This document shows, one piece after another, positions 6,656 through 14,065 of a stretch of DNA of 15,898 nucleotides (its first letter is position 1; the number at the start of each line of letters is the position of its first letter). The notes beneath the pieces were generated by a model. That model did not search any database. It worked only from the letters and a program-made list of their open reading frames with translations, and was not told the DNA's origin. Location of the stretch: contig SFHI01000054.1 in NCBI GenBank assembly GCA_004555705.1, positions 1 through 15,898 of the forward strand. The letters are read 5' to 3'. Position numbers and translations under genes: made by a program. The DNA is from Clostridiales bacterium. GTDB taxonomy: Bacteria > Bacillota > Clostridia > Oscillospirales > Oscillospiraceae.

Positions 6656-7275
6656 ACAATCCCCAGCGCCGGGACGCCCAGCTTCCTTACATCTCCGACG
6701 AAGAGGTGATGGAGGAGCAGCGCAGAACCCGGGCCATCCTGCAGAAGCTCAACACCATAGACGTGAGCGACTCTGAGGGCATTGCCGCCCTGGTCCGGGA
6801 GCTGCTGCAAACCCGGGAGGACCCCTTCATCAATCCCCCCTTCTACTGCGACTACGGAACCCACATCAAGGTCGGTAAACACTTCTTCGCCAACTACAAC
6901 TGCACCTTCCTGGACGTGGCGCCCATCACCTTCGGGGACAACTGCCTCCTGGGGCCCAATGTGTCCATCTACACCGCGGGCCACCCCGTCCATCCCGACA
7001 GCCGCCGCAGCCGCTATGAGTATGGCATTGCCGTCACCATCGGCAATGATGTGTGGCTGGGAGGCAGCACGGTGGTCTGCCCCGGCGTCACCATCGGCGA
7101 CGGCTGCGTCATCGGCGCGGGCAGCGTGGTGACGAGGGACATTCCGCCCTATTCCATCGCAGCAGGAAACCCCTGCCGGGTGATCCGCCCCATCACCGAT
7201 GAGGACCGGAAATACTACTTCCGGGACCGGGTCTTTGACGACGAAGCCTGGTCCGCCATCCAGCGTGAAGAATGA
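6652..7275 (+). CDS. Left-handed beta-helix sugar O-acetyltransferase (maltose/galactoside type)
   Basis: 207-residue cytoplasmic acetyl-CoA-dependent O-acetyltransferase of the LacA/Maa/NodL group. The N-terminal mini-domain (residues about 10-60) is followed by hexapeptide coils: ITFGDNCLLGPNVSIYTAG, VTIGNDVWLGGSTVVCPG, VTIGDGCVIGAGSVVTRDI, then IAAGNPCRVIRPI. The catalytic histidine is H111 in TAGHPVHP. Length matches the family (about 185-210). The start is supported by AGGAGG and by the 4-base overlap with the MerR gene. Family members acetylate non-metabolisable or excess glycosides, which fits the beta-glucosidase gene 20 bp downstream. The exact acceptor sugar cannot be told from sequence. 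Confidence 0.93.
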   Translation: MNNPQRRDAQLPYISDEEVMEEQRRTRAILQKLNTIDVSDSEGIAALVRELLQTREDPFINPPFYCDYGTHIKVGKHFFANYNCTFLDVAPITFGDNCLLGPNVSIYTAGHPVHPDSRRSRYEYGIAVTIGNDVWLGGSTVVCPGVTIGDGCVIGAGSVVTRDIPPYSIAAGNPCRVIRPITDEDRKYYFRDRVFDDEAWSAIQREE

Positions 7276-7295
7276 TTTCTGAAAGGAGAAGCAGC

Positions 7296-9563
7296 ATGGA
7301 TATCCAAGCACTGATTTCCCAAATGACCCTGGAGGAGAAGGCAGGCCTGTGCTCCGGCCTGGACTTCTGGCACACCAAACCCGTGGAACGCCTGGGGGTT
7401 CCCTCCGTCATGGTTTCCGACGGCCCTCACGGTCTGCGCAAGCAGGATTTGAACGCCGACCACCTGGGCATGAACGAGAGCATCAAAGCCGTGTGTATGC
7501 CCGCTGCCTGCGCCACCGCCGCCTCCTTCGACCGGGAGCTGATCGGGGAAATGGGCCGGGCCATCGGACGCAGCTGCCAGCATGAGCAGCTCAGCGTGGT
7601 GCTGGGCCCCGCCGTGAACATCAAGCGCTCCCCCCTGTGCGGCCGGAACTTCGAGTACTTCTCCGAGGACCCCTATCTCGCCGGGGAAATTTCCGCCGCC
7701 TTTATCGCCGGTGTCCAGAGCCAGAACGTGGGCACCTCCATCAAGCATTTCGCTGCCAACAACCAGGAGCACCGCCGCATGAGCTCCAGCTCCAACATCG
7801 ACGAGCGGACACTGCGGGAAATCTACCTGCCCGCCTTTGAGATTTCCGTGAAGAAGTCCCAGCCCTGGACGGTGATGTGCTCCTACAACCGGCTCAACGG
7901 CACCTACGCCTCCGAGCATCCCTGGCTGCTGACCGAGGTGCTTCGGAACGAGTGGGGCTTTGAGGGCTATGTCATGTCCGACTGGGGTGCGGTCTCCAAC
8001 CGGGTGGCTGGCCTGGCTGCCGGACTGGATTTGGAGATGCCCGCCTCCGGCGGCATCAACGACGCCAAAATCGTGGAGGCCGTCCGCGCGGGCCGGCTGG
8101 ACGAGGCCGTTCTCGACCGGGCCGTGGAGCGGATTCTCACCGTCAACTACCGCTACTTAGAAAACGCCAAGCCCGAAACCCCCTGGGACAAGGAAGACGA
8201 CCACCTGCTCTCCGCCCGGATCGCCGGAGAGTGCATGGTGCTGCTGAAGAACGAGGACAGCATCCTGCCCCTGAATCGGGAGGACAGTGTGGCCTTCATC
8301 GGAGAATTTGCCGAAAAGCCCCGGTTCCAGGGCGGCGGCTCCTCCCACATCAACAGCTTCCGGAAAACCTCCGCGCTGGAAGCCGCCGAGGGCCTGAAGG
8401 TTACCTACGCCAGAGGCTATGATGCTGCCGCCGACGAAACCACCGACGCGCTGATTGCGGAGGCGGTGGACGCTGCCCGGAAGGCCAGGGTCGCCGTGGT
8501 GTTCGCGGGCCTGCCCGACGCCTACGAGTCCGAGGGCTATGACCGCAGTCATATGCGCCTGCCCGAATGCCAGAATAAGCTCATCGAGGCCGTGGCCCAG
8601 GCCAACCCCAACACCGTGGTAGTGCTGCACAACGGCTCCCCGGTGGAGATGCCCTGGCTGCCCCGGGTCAAGGCTGTGCTGGAAGCGTATCTGGGCGGTC
8701 AGGCCGTGGGAATTGCCACCGTCCGGGTGCTCTACGGCGACGTGAATCCCTCCGGCCACCTGGCGGAGACCTTCCCCGTGAAGCTCAGCGACAACCCCAG
8801 CTACCTCTTCTACGGCGGCGAGGGCAACGAGGCAGACTACCGGGAGGGGGTGTTCGTGGGCTACCGGTACTATGACCGCAAGGAAATGGATGTTCTCTTC
8901 CCCTTCGGCCACGGCCTCAGCTACACCACCTTCGCCTACTCCAATCTCCGCCTCAGCAAGGAACACATCACCGATCAGGACACCCTCACCGCCACTGTCA
9001 CGGTGACCAATACCGGCTCCCGGGCCGGCAAGACCGTGGTGCAGCTGTATGTGGGCGACCCGGTGAGCAGCGTATTCCGCCCCGTCCGGGAGCTGAAGGG
9101 CTTCGAGAAGGTGGAGCTGCAGCCCGGCGAGAGCAGTGACGTTTCCTTCACCCTCTGCAAGCGCGCCTTTGCCTACTGGAATACTCAGCTCCACGACTGG
9201 TATGTGGAGTCCGGCGACTTCACCATTGAAATCGGCCAGTCCTCCCGCCAAATCGACGTGTCCACCACGGTTCAGGTGGACTCCACCGCCCGGCTGCCCC
9301 GGCACTATACCATGGATTCCATTGTGATGGACATTATGGCAGACCCCAGAGCGGCAGCCGCCGTGCAGCCCCTGGTGAACGTCGTCATGGGCTCCCTCAA
9401 CCCCGGGGACGGCCAAGGCAGCGATGCCGCCCGGGAGGCCATTTCCGAGGATATGAACCTGGCCATGATCCAATATATGCCCCTGCGGGGTGTGCTGAGC
9501 TTCGGCGGAGGCGTCATTGACCCCGCCGCAATCCAGGCCCTGCTGGATTCCCTGAATAGCTGA
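7296..9563 (+). CDS. Glycoside hydrolase family 3 beta-glucosidase
   Basis: 755-residue intracellular GH3 enzyme expected to release glucose or a related sugar from beta-glucosides. The N-terminal (alpha/beta)8 domain has the SDGPHGLR substrate loop (41-48), KHFAANNQEHRR (150-161) and VMSDWGAV, whose D229 is the expected nucleophile. The alpha/beta sandwich carries YESEGYDRSHM, with E413 as likely acid/base. FPFGHGLSYTTF leads into a C-terminal fibronectin-III-like domain (ELKGFEKVELQPGES), then an extra tail of about 80 residues (from about MDSIVMDIMADPRAAAA). No signal peptide, so its substrate is probably imported. The start is ATG 7296 with AAAGGAG seven bases ahead; an in-frame ATG at 7272 overlapping the acetyltransferase stop lacks this. 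It is last in the merR-acetyltransferase operon and ends at a GC-rich hairpin. Confidence 0.94.
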   Translation: MDIQALISQMTLEEKAGLCSGLDFWHTKPVERLGVPSVMVSDGPHGLRKQDLNADHLGMNESIKAVCMPAACATAASFDRELIGEMGRAIGRSCQHEQLSVVLGPAVNIKRSPLCGRNFEYFSEDPYLAGEISAAFIAGVQSQNVGTSIKHFAANNQEHRRMSSSSNIDERTLREIYLPAFEISVKKSQPWTVMCSYNRLNGTYASEHPWLLTEVLRNEWGFEGYVMSDWGAVSNRVAGLAAGLDLEMPASGGINDAKIVEAVRAGRLDEAVLDRAVERILTVNYRYLENAKPETPWDKEDDHLLSARIAGECMVLLKNEDSILPLNREDSVAFIGEFAEKPRFQGGGSSHINSFRKTSALEAAEGLKVTYARGYDAAADETTDALIAEAVDAARKARVAVVFAGLPDAYESEGYDRSHMRLPECQNKLIEAVAQANPNTVVVLHNGSPVEMPWLPRVKAVLEAYLGGQAVGIATVRVLYGDVNPSGHLAETFPVKLSDNPSYLFYGGEGNEADYREGVFVGYRYYDRKEMDVLFPFGHGLSYTTFAYSNLRLSKEHITDQDTLTATVTVTNTGSRAGKTVVQLYVGDPVSSVFRPVRELKGFEKVELQPGESSDVSFTLCKRAFAYWNTQLHDWYVESGDFTIEIGQSSRQIDVSTTVQVDSTARLPRHYTMDSIVMDIMADPRAAAAVQPLVNVVMGSLNPGDGQGSDAAREAISEDMNLAMIQYMPLRGVLSFGGGVIDPAAIQALLDSLNS

Positions 9564-9578
9564 TTTTTTCCCCCCCTG

Positions 9579-9605
9579 CCGGAGGGCTCCCACCGAGCCC
9601 TCCGG
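9579..9605 (+). terminator. Terminator-like hairpin after the GH3 gene
   Basis: Perfect 11-bp stem CCGGAGGGCTC (9579-9589) / GAGCCCTCCGG (9595-9605) with a 5-base loop, 15 bases after the GH3 stop. There is no usual T-tract: the outer end of a module-C repeat (AAATTGTTGTTTA) begins at 9607, one base after the stem. The element may have landed exactly where the T-run was. Confidence 0.6.
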
Positions 9606-9606
9606 T

Positions 9607-9793
9607 AAATTGTTGTTTAACGGCTTCGCCGAATTGACAATTGACAATTGAAAATTGACAATTATTGTGTCCCTACGGGACGATTTTGAAATAATATGCT
9701 GTATTTTCAACGCTATTAATTTTAAATATATCCCGAAGGGATTCCTTAATTGTCAATTGTTAATTGTCAATTGTCAATTCTAAACAACAATTT
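9607..9793. repeat. Palindromic repeat element, module C (complete copy)
   Basis: Outer ends AAATTGTTGTTTA (9607-9619) and TAAACAACAATTT (9781-9793) are perfect 13-bp inverted repeats. Inside the left end is ACGGCTTCGCCG, then tandem TTGACAA-type 7-bp units. The right arm carries the complementary run of AATTGTC/AATTGTT units. The AT-rich middle contains CCCTACGGG and ATCCCGAAGGGAT palindromes. The ACGGCTTCGCCG hairpin is present only in the left arm, unlike the copy at 15698 where it is on both sides. It fills the gap between the GH3 terminator and the adhE promoter. Confidence 0.85.
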
Positions 9794-9845
9794 CTCTCTC
9801 CTCCCGCACCAAATCCCCTTCTTGCAATAAAATGGAAAATGGGGC

Positions 9846-9874
9846 TTGACATTTTCTGTAATTGGTGTTATTTT
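9846..9874 (+). promoter_or_regulatory. Promoter of adhE
   Basis: TTGACA (9846-9851), a perfect -35, is followed by 17 bp and TATTTT (9869-9874), a usable -10. The leader to the ATG at 9936 is about 55 nt. The -10 box lies inside the left arm of an inverted repeat (9867-9890), so a protein bound there would block or modulate transcription. Confidence 0.7.
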
Positions 9875-9909
9875 ATCGATAGAAAATAACCGATACAAAT
9901 GAACCGATA
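9867..9909 (+). promoter_or_regulatory. Candidate operator of adhE: 24-bp inverted repeat and CGATA direct repeats
   Basis: GTTATTTT (9867-9874) and AAAATAAC (9883-9890) form a perfect 8-bp inverted repeat around ATCGATAG. Overlapping it, CGATA occurs at 9877, 9891 and 9905, a spacing of exactly 14 bp; the first two 14-bp units (CGATAGAAAATAAC and CGATACAAATGAAC) agree at 11 of 14 positions. This does not match the Rex operator (TTGTTAA-N4-TTAACAA) often found before adhE. The regulator is unknown. Confidence 0.45.
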
Positions 9910-9935
9910 TCATTTTATTGAAAGAAGGGCTATCT

Positions 9936-12468
9936 ATGGATCGTCATTACATCTCCATCACCAATGTGGCACAGCTGGAGCAGGCCATTGCCCGCTGCCG
10001 GAAGGCCCAGGGGGTCTTTGCTTCCTTCACCCAGGAGCAGGTGGACCGGATTTTCCTGGCCGCCGCGTCCGCGGCCAACCGGGCTCGGATTCCCCTGGCA
10101 AAGATGGCCGTGGCGGAAACCGGCATGGGCGTGGTGGAGGATAAGGTGATCAAGAATCATTTCGCCTCGGAGTACATCTACAACGCCTACAAGGATACCA
10201 AGACCTGCGGCGTGCTGGAGGAGGATTCCGCCTATGGCATCCAGCGGATTGCAGAGCCCATCGGCCTGGTGGGGGCCGTGATTCCCACCACCAATCCTAC
10301 CTCCACCGCGATTTTCAAGGCCCTGCTGTGCCTGAAAACCCGAAACGCCATCATCATCAGCCCCCACCCCCGGGCCAAGCGGTGCACCGCCGAGGCCGCC
10401 CGGGTAGTCTATGAGGCAGCCGTGAAAGCGGGCGCTCCCGAGGATATCCTCTTCTGCATCGACGACCCCAGCCTGGAAATGACGAACCTGCTCATGAAGG
10501 AGGCGGACCTGATCCTGGCCACCGGCTGCCGTCATTGACGATTCCGCGGATGTTCTGCTGGCGGTTTCCTCCGTCATCCACTCCAAAACCTTCGACAACG
10601 GCATGATCTGCGCCTCCGAGCAGAGCGTGGTGGTGCTGGACGATGTTTATGACGCGGTGAAAGCAGAATTCATCCAGCGGGGCTGCCGCATCCTGTCCCC
10701 CGAGGAAACCCAGAAGCTTCGGGAAACCATCCTGGTGGGCAGCTCCGTGAATGCCCGGATCGTGGGCCAGTCCGCCCACACGATTGCGAAGCTGGCGGGC
10801 TTTGATGTCCCGGAAACCACCAAGATTCTTATCGGCGAGGTGGAGAGCACCGACCTGAATGAGCCCTTCGCCCACGAGAAGCTGTCCCCCGTGCTGGCCA
10901 TGTACCGGGCCAAGGACTTTGATGACGCCCTGAACAAGGCCGACCGGCTTGTAAGGGACGGCGGCTTCGGCCACACCGCCTCCGTGTACTTAGACCCCAT
11001 CGCCGCGAAAGAGAAGCTGGACGCCTTCTCCGCCCGGATGAAAACCTGCCGGATTCTGGTGAACACCCCCTCCTCCCAGGGCGGCATCGGCGACCTTTAC
11101 AACTTCCGGCTGGCCCCCTCCCTGACCCTGGGCTGCGGCAGCTGGGGCGGCAACTCCGTTTCCGAGAATGTGGGCGTCAGGCACCTGCTGAACATCAAAA
11201 CCGTGGCCCAGAGGAGAGAGAATATGCTGTGGTTCCGTGCCCCCCAGAAGGTCTATTTCAAGAAGGGTAGTCTTCCCGTGGCTCTCAGCGAGCTGAAGAA
11301 CGTGCTGGGAAAGCAGAAAGCCTTTATCGTCACCGACTCCTTCCTGTACGCAAACGGCTATACGAAGCCCATTGAGGAGAAGCTGGACGAAATGGGCATC
11401 CGGCACACCTGCTTCTACGACGTGGCCCCCGACCCCACCTTGGCCTGCGCCAAGGCCGGCGCGGAGCAGATGCGCGCGTTCGGGCCCGATGTGATCATCG
11501 CCGTGGGCGGCGGCTCCGCCATGGACGCGGGCAAGATCATGTGGGTGCTCTACGAGCATCCCGAGGCGGATTTCCAGGATATGGCCATGCGGTTCGTGGA
11601 CATCCGCAAGCGGGTGTATACCTTCCCCAAAATGGGAGAAAAGGCCTATTTTGTCGCCGTTCCCACCACTGCCGGCACCGGCTCCGAGGTGACCCCTTTT
11701 GCCGTGATCACCGACGAGCAGACCGGGGTCAAGTACCCCCTGGCGGACTATGAGCTGATGCCCAACATGGCCATTGTGGACGCGGACATGATGATGAACG
11801 CCCCCAAGGGCCTCACCGCCGCCTCCGGCATCGACGCCGTTACCCACGCCCTGGAGGCCTACGCCTCCATGATGGCCACGGACTACACCGACGGTCTGGC
11901 CCTGCGGGCTCTGCGGCTGCTGTTTGACAACCTCCCCGCCGCCTATGACAACGGTCCCCGGGACCCCAAGGCCCGGGAGAATATGGCAAACGCCGCCACC
12001 ATGGCGGGCATGGCCTTTGCCAACGCTTTCCTGGGTGTCTGCCACTCCATGGCCCACAAGCTGGGCGCCTTCCATCACCTGCCCCACGGCATCGCCAACG
12101 CCCTGATGATCGATGAAGTCCTCCGGTTCAACGCCGCGGAGGTTCCCCCCAAGATGGGCACCTTCCCCCAGTATGACCACCCCCACACCCTGGCCCGGTA
12201 CGCCGAGATCGCCGACTACCTGAAGCTGGGCGGAGATACCGACCAGGAGAAGCTGGAGAAGCTGATCGAGGCCCTGGACGCCCTCAAGGAGCGGGTGGGC
12301 ATCAAGAAAACCATCCGGGACTACGGCATTGACGAGACCGACTTCCTGTCCCGCCTGGACGAGATGACCGAGCAGGCCTTCGACGACCAGTGCACCGGCG
12401 CCAACCCCCGCTACCCCCTCATGAGCGAAATCCGCCAGATGTACCTCAACGCCTACTACGGCAGATAA
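9936..12468 (+). pseudogene. adhE: Bifunctional acetaldehyde/alcohol dehydrogenase, broken by an internal deletion
   Basis: AdhE converts acetyl-CoA to acetaldehyde and then ethanol with two NADH, forming spirosome filaments in the cytoplasm. The first 197 codons (from ATG 9936) encode the start of the aldehyde dehydrogenase half (AEPIGLVGAVIPTTNPTSTA; LLMKEADLILATG). After ACC-GGC at 10521-10526 the frame ends within four codons (stop 10536-10538). The AdhE sequence resumes one base later in the +1 frame at 10528 (AVIDDSADVLLAV, HSKTFDNGMICASEQSV with the catalytic Cys codon 10609-10611). It continues unbroken to 12468, covering the iron-dependent ADH half (GGGSAMDAGKIMWVLYEHP, GIDAVTHALEAY, CHSMAHKLG...LPHG) and the DDQCTGANPRYPL tail. 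Compared with known AdhE, about 24 residues including the GAGNTP loop are missing, a loss that is not a multiple of three. Without the gap the length (about 867) would be normal. It may be a real mutation or an assembly error. Confidence 0.88.
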
Positions 12469-12676
12469 ATTGTTGTTTACAGCACTAAAAAAGAAGTTGT
12501 CATTGCGAACCAGTCCGCAGACTGGTGTGGCAATCCCCCAACTTTTCAGGCCGCTACGGTAGACGATTCCCTCGTTTTTCTGAGTTCTCGGAGGAACCGG
12601 GGGATTGCCACGCCAGTGTGCGCACTGGCTCGCAATGACAGCGTTTTTTCGAGTGCGCACGCGTAAACAACAATTT
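12467..12676. repeat. Palindromic repeat element, module D (copy 2)
   Basis: Outer ends AAATTGTTGTTTA (12467-12479) and TAAACAACAATTT (12664-12676), exact 13-bp inverted repeats. The inner arms at about 12498-12539 and 12599-12640 match those of the 1821-2020 copy (TGTCATTGCGA...TGGCAATCCCCC), with the left arm somewhat diverged (CCAGTCCGCAGACTGG). The first two bases of the element are the last two of the adhE stop codon TAA. The native adhE terminator lies just beyond the right end, so the element sits between stop codon and terminator. Confidence 0.85.
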
Positions 12677-12698
12677 ACCGTTTTTCCTATCAGAATGG

Positions 12699-12748
12699 AA
12701 GCCCCCGAAGGGGGCCGGAAATCCTCCGGCCTCCTTCGGGGGCTTTTT
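12699..12748 (+). terminator. Intrinsic terminator, probably of adhE
   Basis: Long stem: AAGCCCCCGAAGG (12699-12711) pairs with CCTTCGGGGGCTT (12733-12745). The stem is extended inward by GGCCGGA/TCCGGCC and followed by a T-run ending at 12748. It is separated from the adhE stop by the repeat element at 12467-12676. Confidence 0.85.
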
Positions 12749-12901
12749 GCTGCGCTGTCAAAGAAACTGGAAAGCATACGCCGTCCCTCCCGGGCTTCGC
12801 CCCAATTCCCCCGGGATGGATAAACCTCCCGGTTTCCTGATATGATAGGAGCACCTTCCCGTCCGTCTTTGGGAAGAAAACGCCTGCCGGCTTATCCCAG
12901 C
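12749..12901. other. Gene-free stretch between the adhE terminator and the module-E element
   Basis: No credible gene. It contains a TCCCGGG...CCCGGGA inverted repeat (about 12786-12816) and a TATGAT box (12841-12846) without a recognisable -35. TATGAT could be the -10 of the recombinase gene at 13164, in which case the module-E element would lie within its leader. Support is weak. Confidence 0.3.
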
Positions 12902-13122
12902 AGACGGATAAATTGTTGTTTGAAGTGTCCTTGCCCTCCCCTTTGGGGAGGGTGGCCGAGCGTAGCGAGGTCGGGAGAGGTTCGCAACCTCACTGTTTTT
13001 CTTGCTTTTTCCGCTAAAGGTTGCCGAGAACCTCTTTCGTCAGCCCTTCGGGCTGCCACCTTCCCCAAAGGGGAAGGCAAGCGAAAAGCGCATCAAAACT
13101 TCAAACAACAATTTATCCTTCT
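12902..13122. repeat. Palindromic repeat element, module E
   Basis: Outer ends of 24 bp match as inverted repeats at 23 positions: AGACGG then ATAAATTGTTGTTTGAAG on the left (12902-12925), CTTCAAACAACAATTTAT then CCTTCT on the right (13099-13122). The inner 19 bp (GATAAATTGTTGTTTGAAG and its complement) are perfect. The cargo is a fourth type: CTTGCCCTCCCCTTTGGGGAG near 12928 faces CTTCCCCAAAGGGGAAGG near 13061, with AGAGGTTCGC and AGGTTGCCGAGAACCTC toward the centre. The recombinase gene starts 41 bp beyond the right end. Any open frame through it is an artefact of the palindromes. Confidence 0.85.
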
Positions 13123-13163
13123 GCTGCGTTGCCCCGGCAGGCCTGAAAAAGGAGGAGCGGAAA

Positions 13164-13769
13164 ATGCCTGCAAACACATACGGTTACATCCGGGTCAGCA
13201 CCCGGGAGCAGAACGAGGACCGGCAGCGGATCGCCCTGCGGGAGGCGGGGGTGCCGGAGAAAAATGTCTGCATGGACAAGCAGTCCGGAAAGGACTTCAA
13301 CCGCCCGCAGTACAAGCGTATGCTGCGGAAACTAAAAAAAGACGATCTGCTCTATATCAAGAGCATCGACCGTCTGGGGCGCAATTATGAGGAAATCCTG
13401 CGGCAGTGGCGTTTCCTTACCAAGGAAAAGGGGGTTGACATCGTGGTGCTGGATATGCCCCTGCTGGACACCCGCCGGGGCAAGGACCTGATGGGGACAT
13501 TTTTAAGCGACATTGTGCTGCAGGTGCTGTCCTTCGTGGCAGAGAATGAACGCAGCAATATCCGCCAGCGTCAGGCCGAGGGCATCGCCGCCGCCAAGGC
13601 CAGAGGCGTCCGCTTCGGCCGCCCGCCGCTCCCCATGCCCGAGAACTTCTACGGCGTTCATCAGGCGTGGAGAGCCAAAAAAATAACACTGGAGCAAGCC
13701 GCCAGTGCCTGTAATATGCCCGTGGGAACCTTCTACGGAAAAGCCCGCCGGTTTGAAAAAACGGAATAA
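13164..13769 (+). CDS. Small serine recombinase (resolvase/DNA invertase family)
   Basis: 201-residue site-specific recombinase of the Tn3 resolvase/Hin group. The catalytic domain opens with YGYIRVSTREQNEDRQ, where S12 is the nucleophile and R10 a catalytic arginine. SIDRLGRNYEEIL supplies the conserved arginine pair, and the long E helix reads LSFVAENERSNIRQRQAEG. After FGRPPLPMP comes a C-terminal helix-turn-helix (ITLEQAASACNMPVGTFYGKARR) that would read the recombination site. Length is normal for invertases and resolvases. The start is ATG 13164, with GGAGGAG at 13151-13157; the frame extends to 13002 only through the repeat element. It is followed at once by an AT-rich spacer with an inverted repeat and a promoter, then a surface-type gene, which favours an invertase role. 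It could instead be a resolvase left from a lost transposon. Confidence 0.93.
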   Translation: MPANTYGYIRVSTREQNEDRQRIALREAGVPEKNVCMDKQSGKDFNRPQYKRMLRKLKKDDLLYIKSIDRLGRNYEEILRQWRFLTKEKGVDIVVLDMPLLDTRRGKDLMGTFLSDIVLQVLSFVAENERSNIRQRQAEGIAAAKARGVRFGRPPLPMPENFYGVHQAWRAKKITLEQAASACNMPVGTFYGKARRFEKTE

Positions 13770-13795
13770 CCAAATTAAGGGCATAATTTCGAAAT

Positions 13796-13935
13796 GTGTA
13801 CTTTTACAAATCGGCTCGGAACAAATTGATACGATGAGTATACTCCGATACATATCATTTTTCAAGAATTTTTTTACAAGTTTTCTTTTTTTCCTCCTAG
13901 AAATTCTTTCTTTTACTTCATTTGCAAAAGTACAC
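13796..13935. other. Candidate invertible segment bounded by 16-bp inverted repeats
   Basis: GTGTACTTTTACAAAT (13796-13811) and ATTTGCAAAAGTACAC (13920-13935) are inverted repeats with one mismatch, enclosing 108 bp of AT-rich DNA. The left copy with two more bases, ATgTGTActttTACAaAT, is itself an imperfect dyad around a TT core, the layout of a small-serine-recombinase crossover site with a non-palindromic central dinucleotide. The segment starts 27 bp after the recombinase stop and carries a promoter on the minus strand. Other possibilities are a 140-bp MITE-like remnant or a resolution site. No target duplication is seen. Confidence 0.5.
13837..13865 (-). promoter_or_regulatory. Strong promoter-like sequence inside the inverted-repeat segment
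   Basis: Minus strand: TTGAAA (13860-13865), exactly 17 bp, TATACT (13837-13842), each one base off the sigma-70 consensus. As drawn it fires leftward into the recombinase 3' end, away from the LRR-like gene. The -10 lies within the perfect palindrome GAGTATACTC (13836-13845). Inversion of 13796-13935 would place it reading rightward, with the start near 13901, about 165 nt before the LRR-like ATG. Confidence 0.55.
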
Positions 13936-14026
13936 GTATTCAAAACGCCCTCCCAAGCTGTGAAACAATCTGGAACGTGCCCTTCCAGGGGTCGGCTTAC
14001 CCCTCAACCCCATGTGTTCGCCGGAA

Positions 14027-14032
14027 TATATT
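14027..14032 (+). promoter_or_regulatory. Weak candidate fixed -10 box of the LRR-like gene
   Basis: TATATT (14027-14032) lies within a perfect palindrome GAATATATTC (14024-14033). The -35 at 17-bp spacing (TCAACC, 14004-14009) is poor. If functional it would give a short leader of about 27 nt and make the gene partly independent of the invertible segment. It might also be an operator. Confidence 0.3.
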
Positions 14033-14065
14033 CGGATTCACACAGGATAGAACGGAGAAAGAACG

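Noticed and set aside
8157..9710. A 517-codon open frame on the minus strand opposite the GH3 gene
   Set aside because: It is antisense to the GH3 coding frame, runs into the module-C repeat, and has a biased H/G/V/L composition with no recognisable motif.
9867..9890. Rex-binding site upstream of adhE
   Set aside because: The arms GTTATTTT / AAAATAAC with an 8-base gap do not fit the TTGTTAA-N4-TTAACAA form.
10490..10620. Simple sequencing indel as cause of the adhE frame break
   Set aside because: A single-base error would leave the surrounding protein continuous, but about 24 family residues are absent, so a larger deletion or assembly join is needed.
10990..12777. A 595-codon open frame on the minus strand opposite adhE
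   Set aside because: It crosses the adhE terminator and a module-D element and is antisense to conserved ADH motifs; it is a shadow frame.
12842..13390. A plus-strand open frame starting at the TATGATAGGAG sequence and running through the module-E element into the recombinase gene
   Set aside because: It is out of frame with the recombinase and mostly translates the repeat; the recombinase frame has catalytic motifs and its own GGAGGAG.
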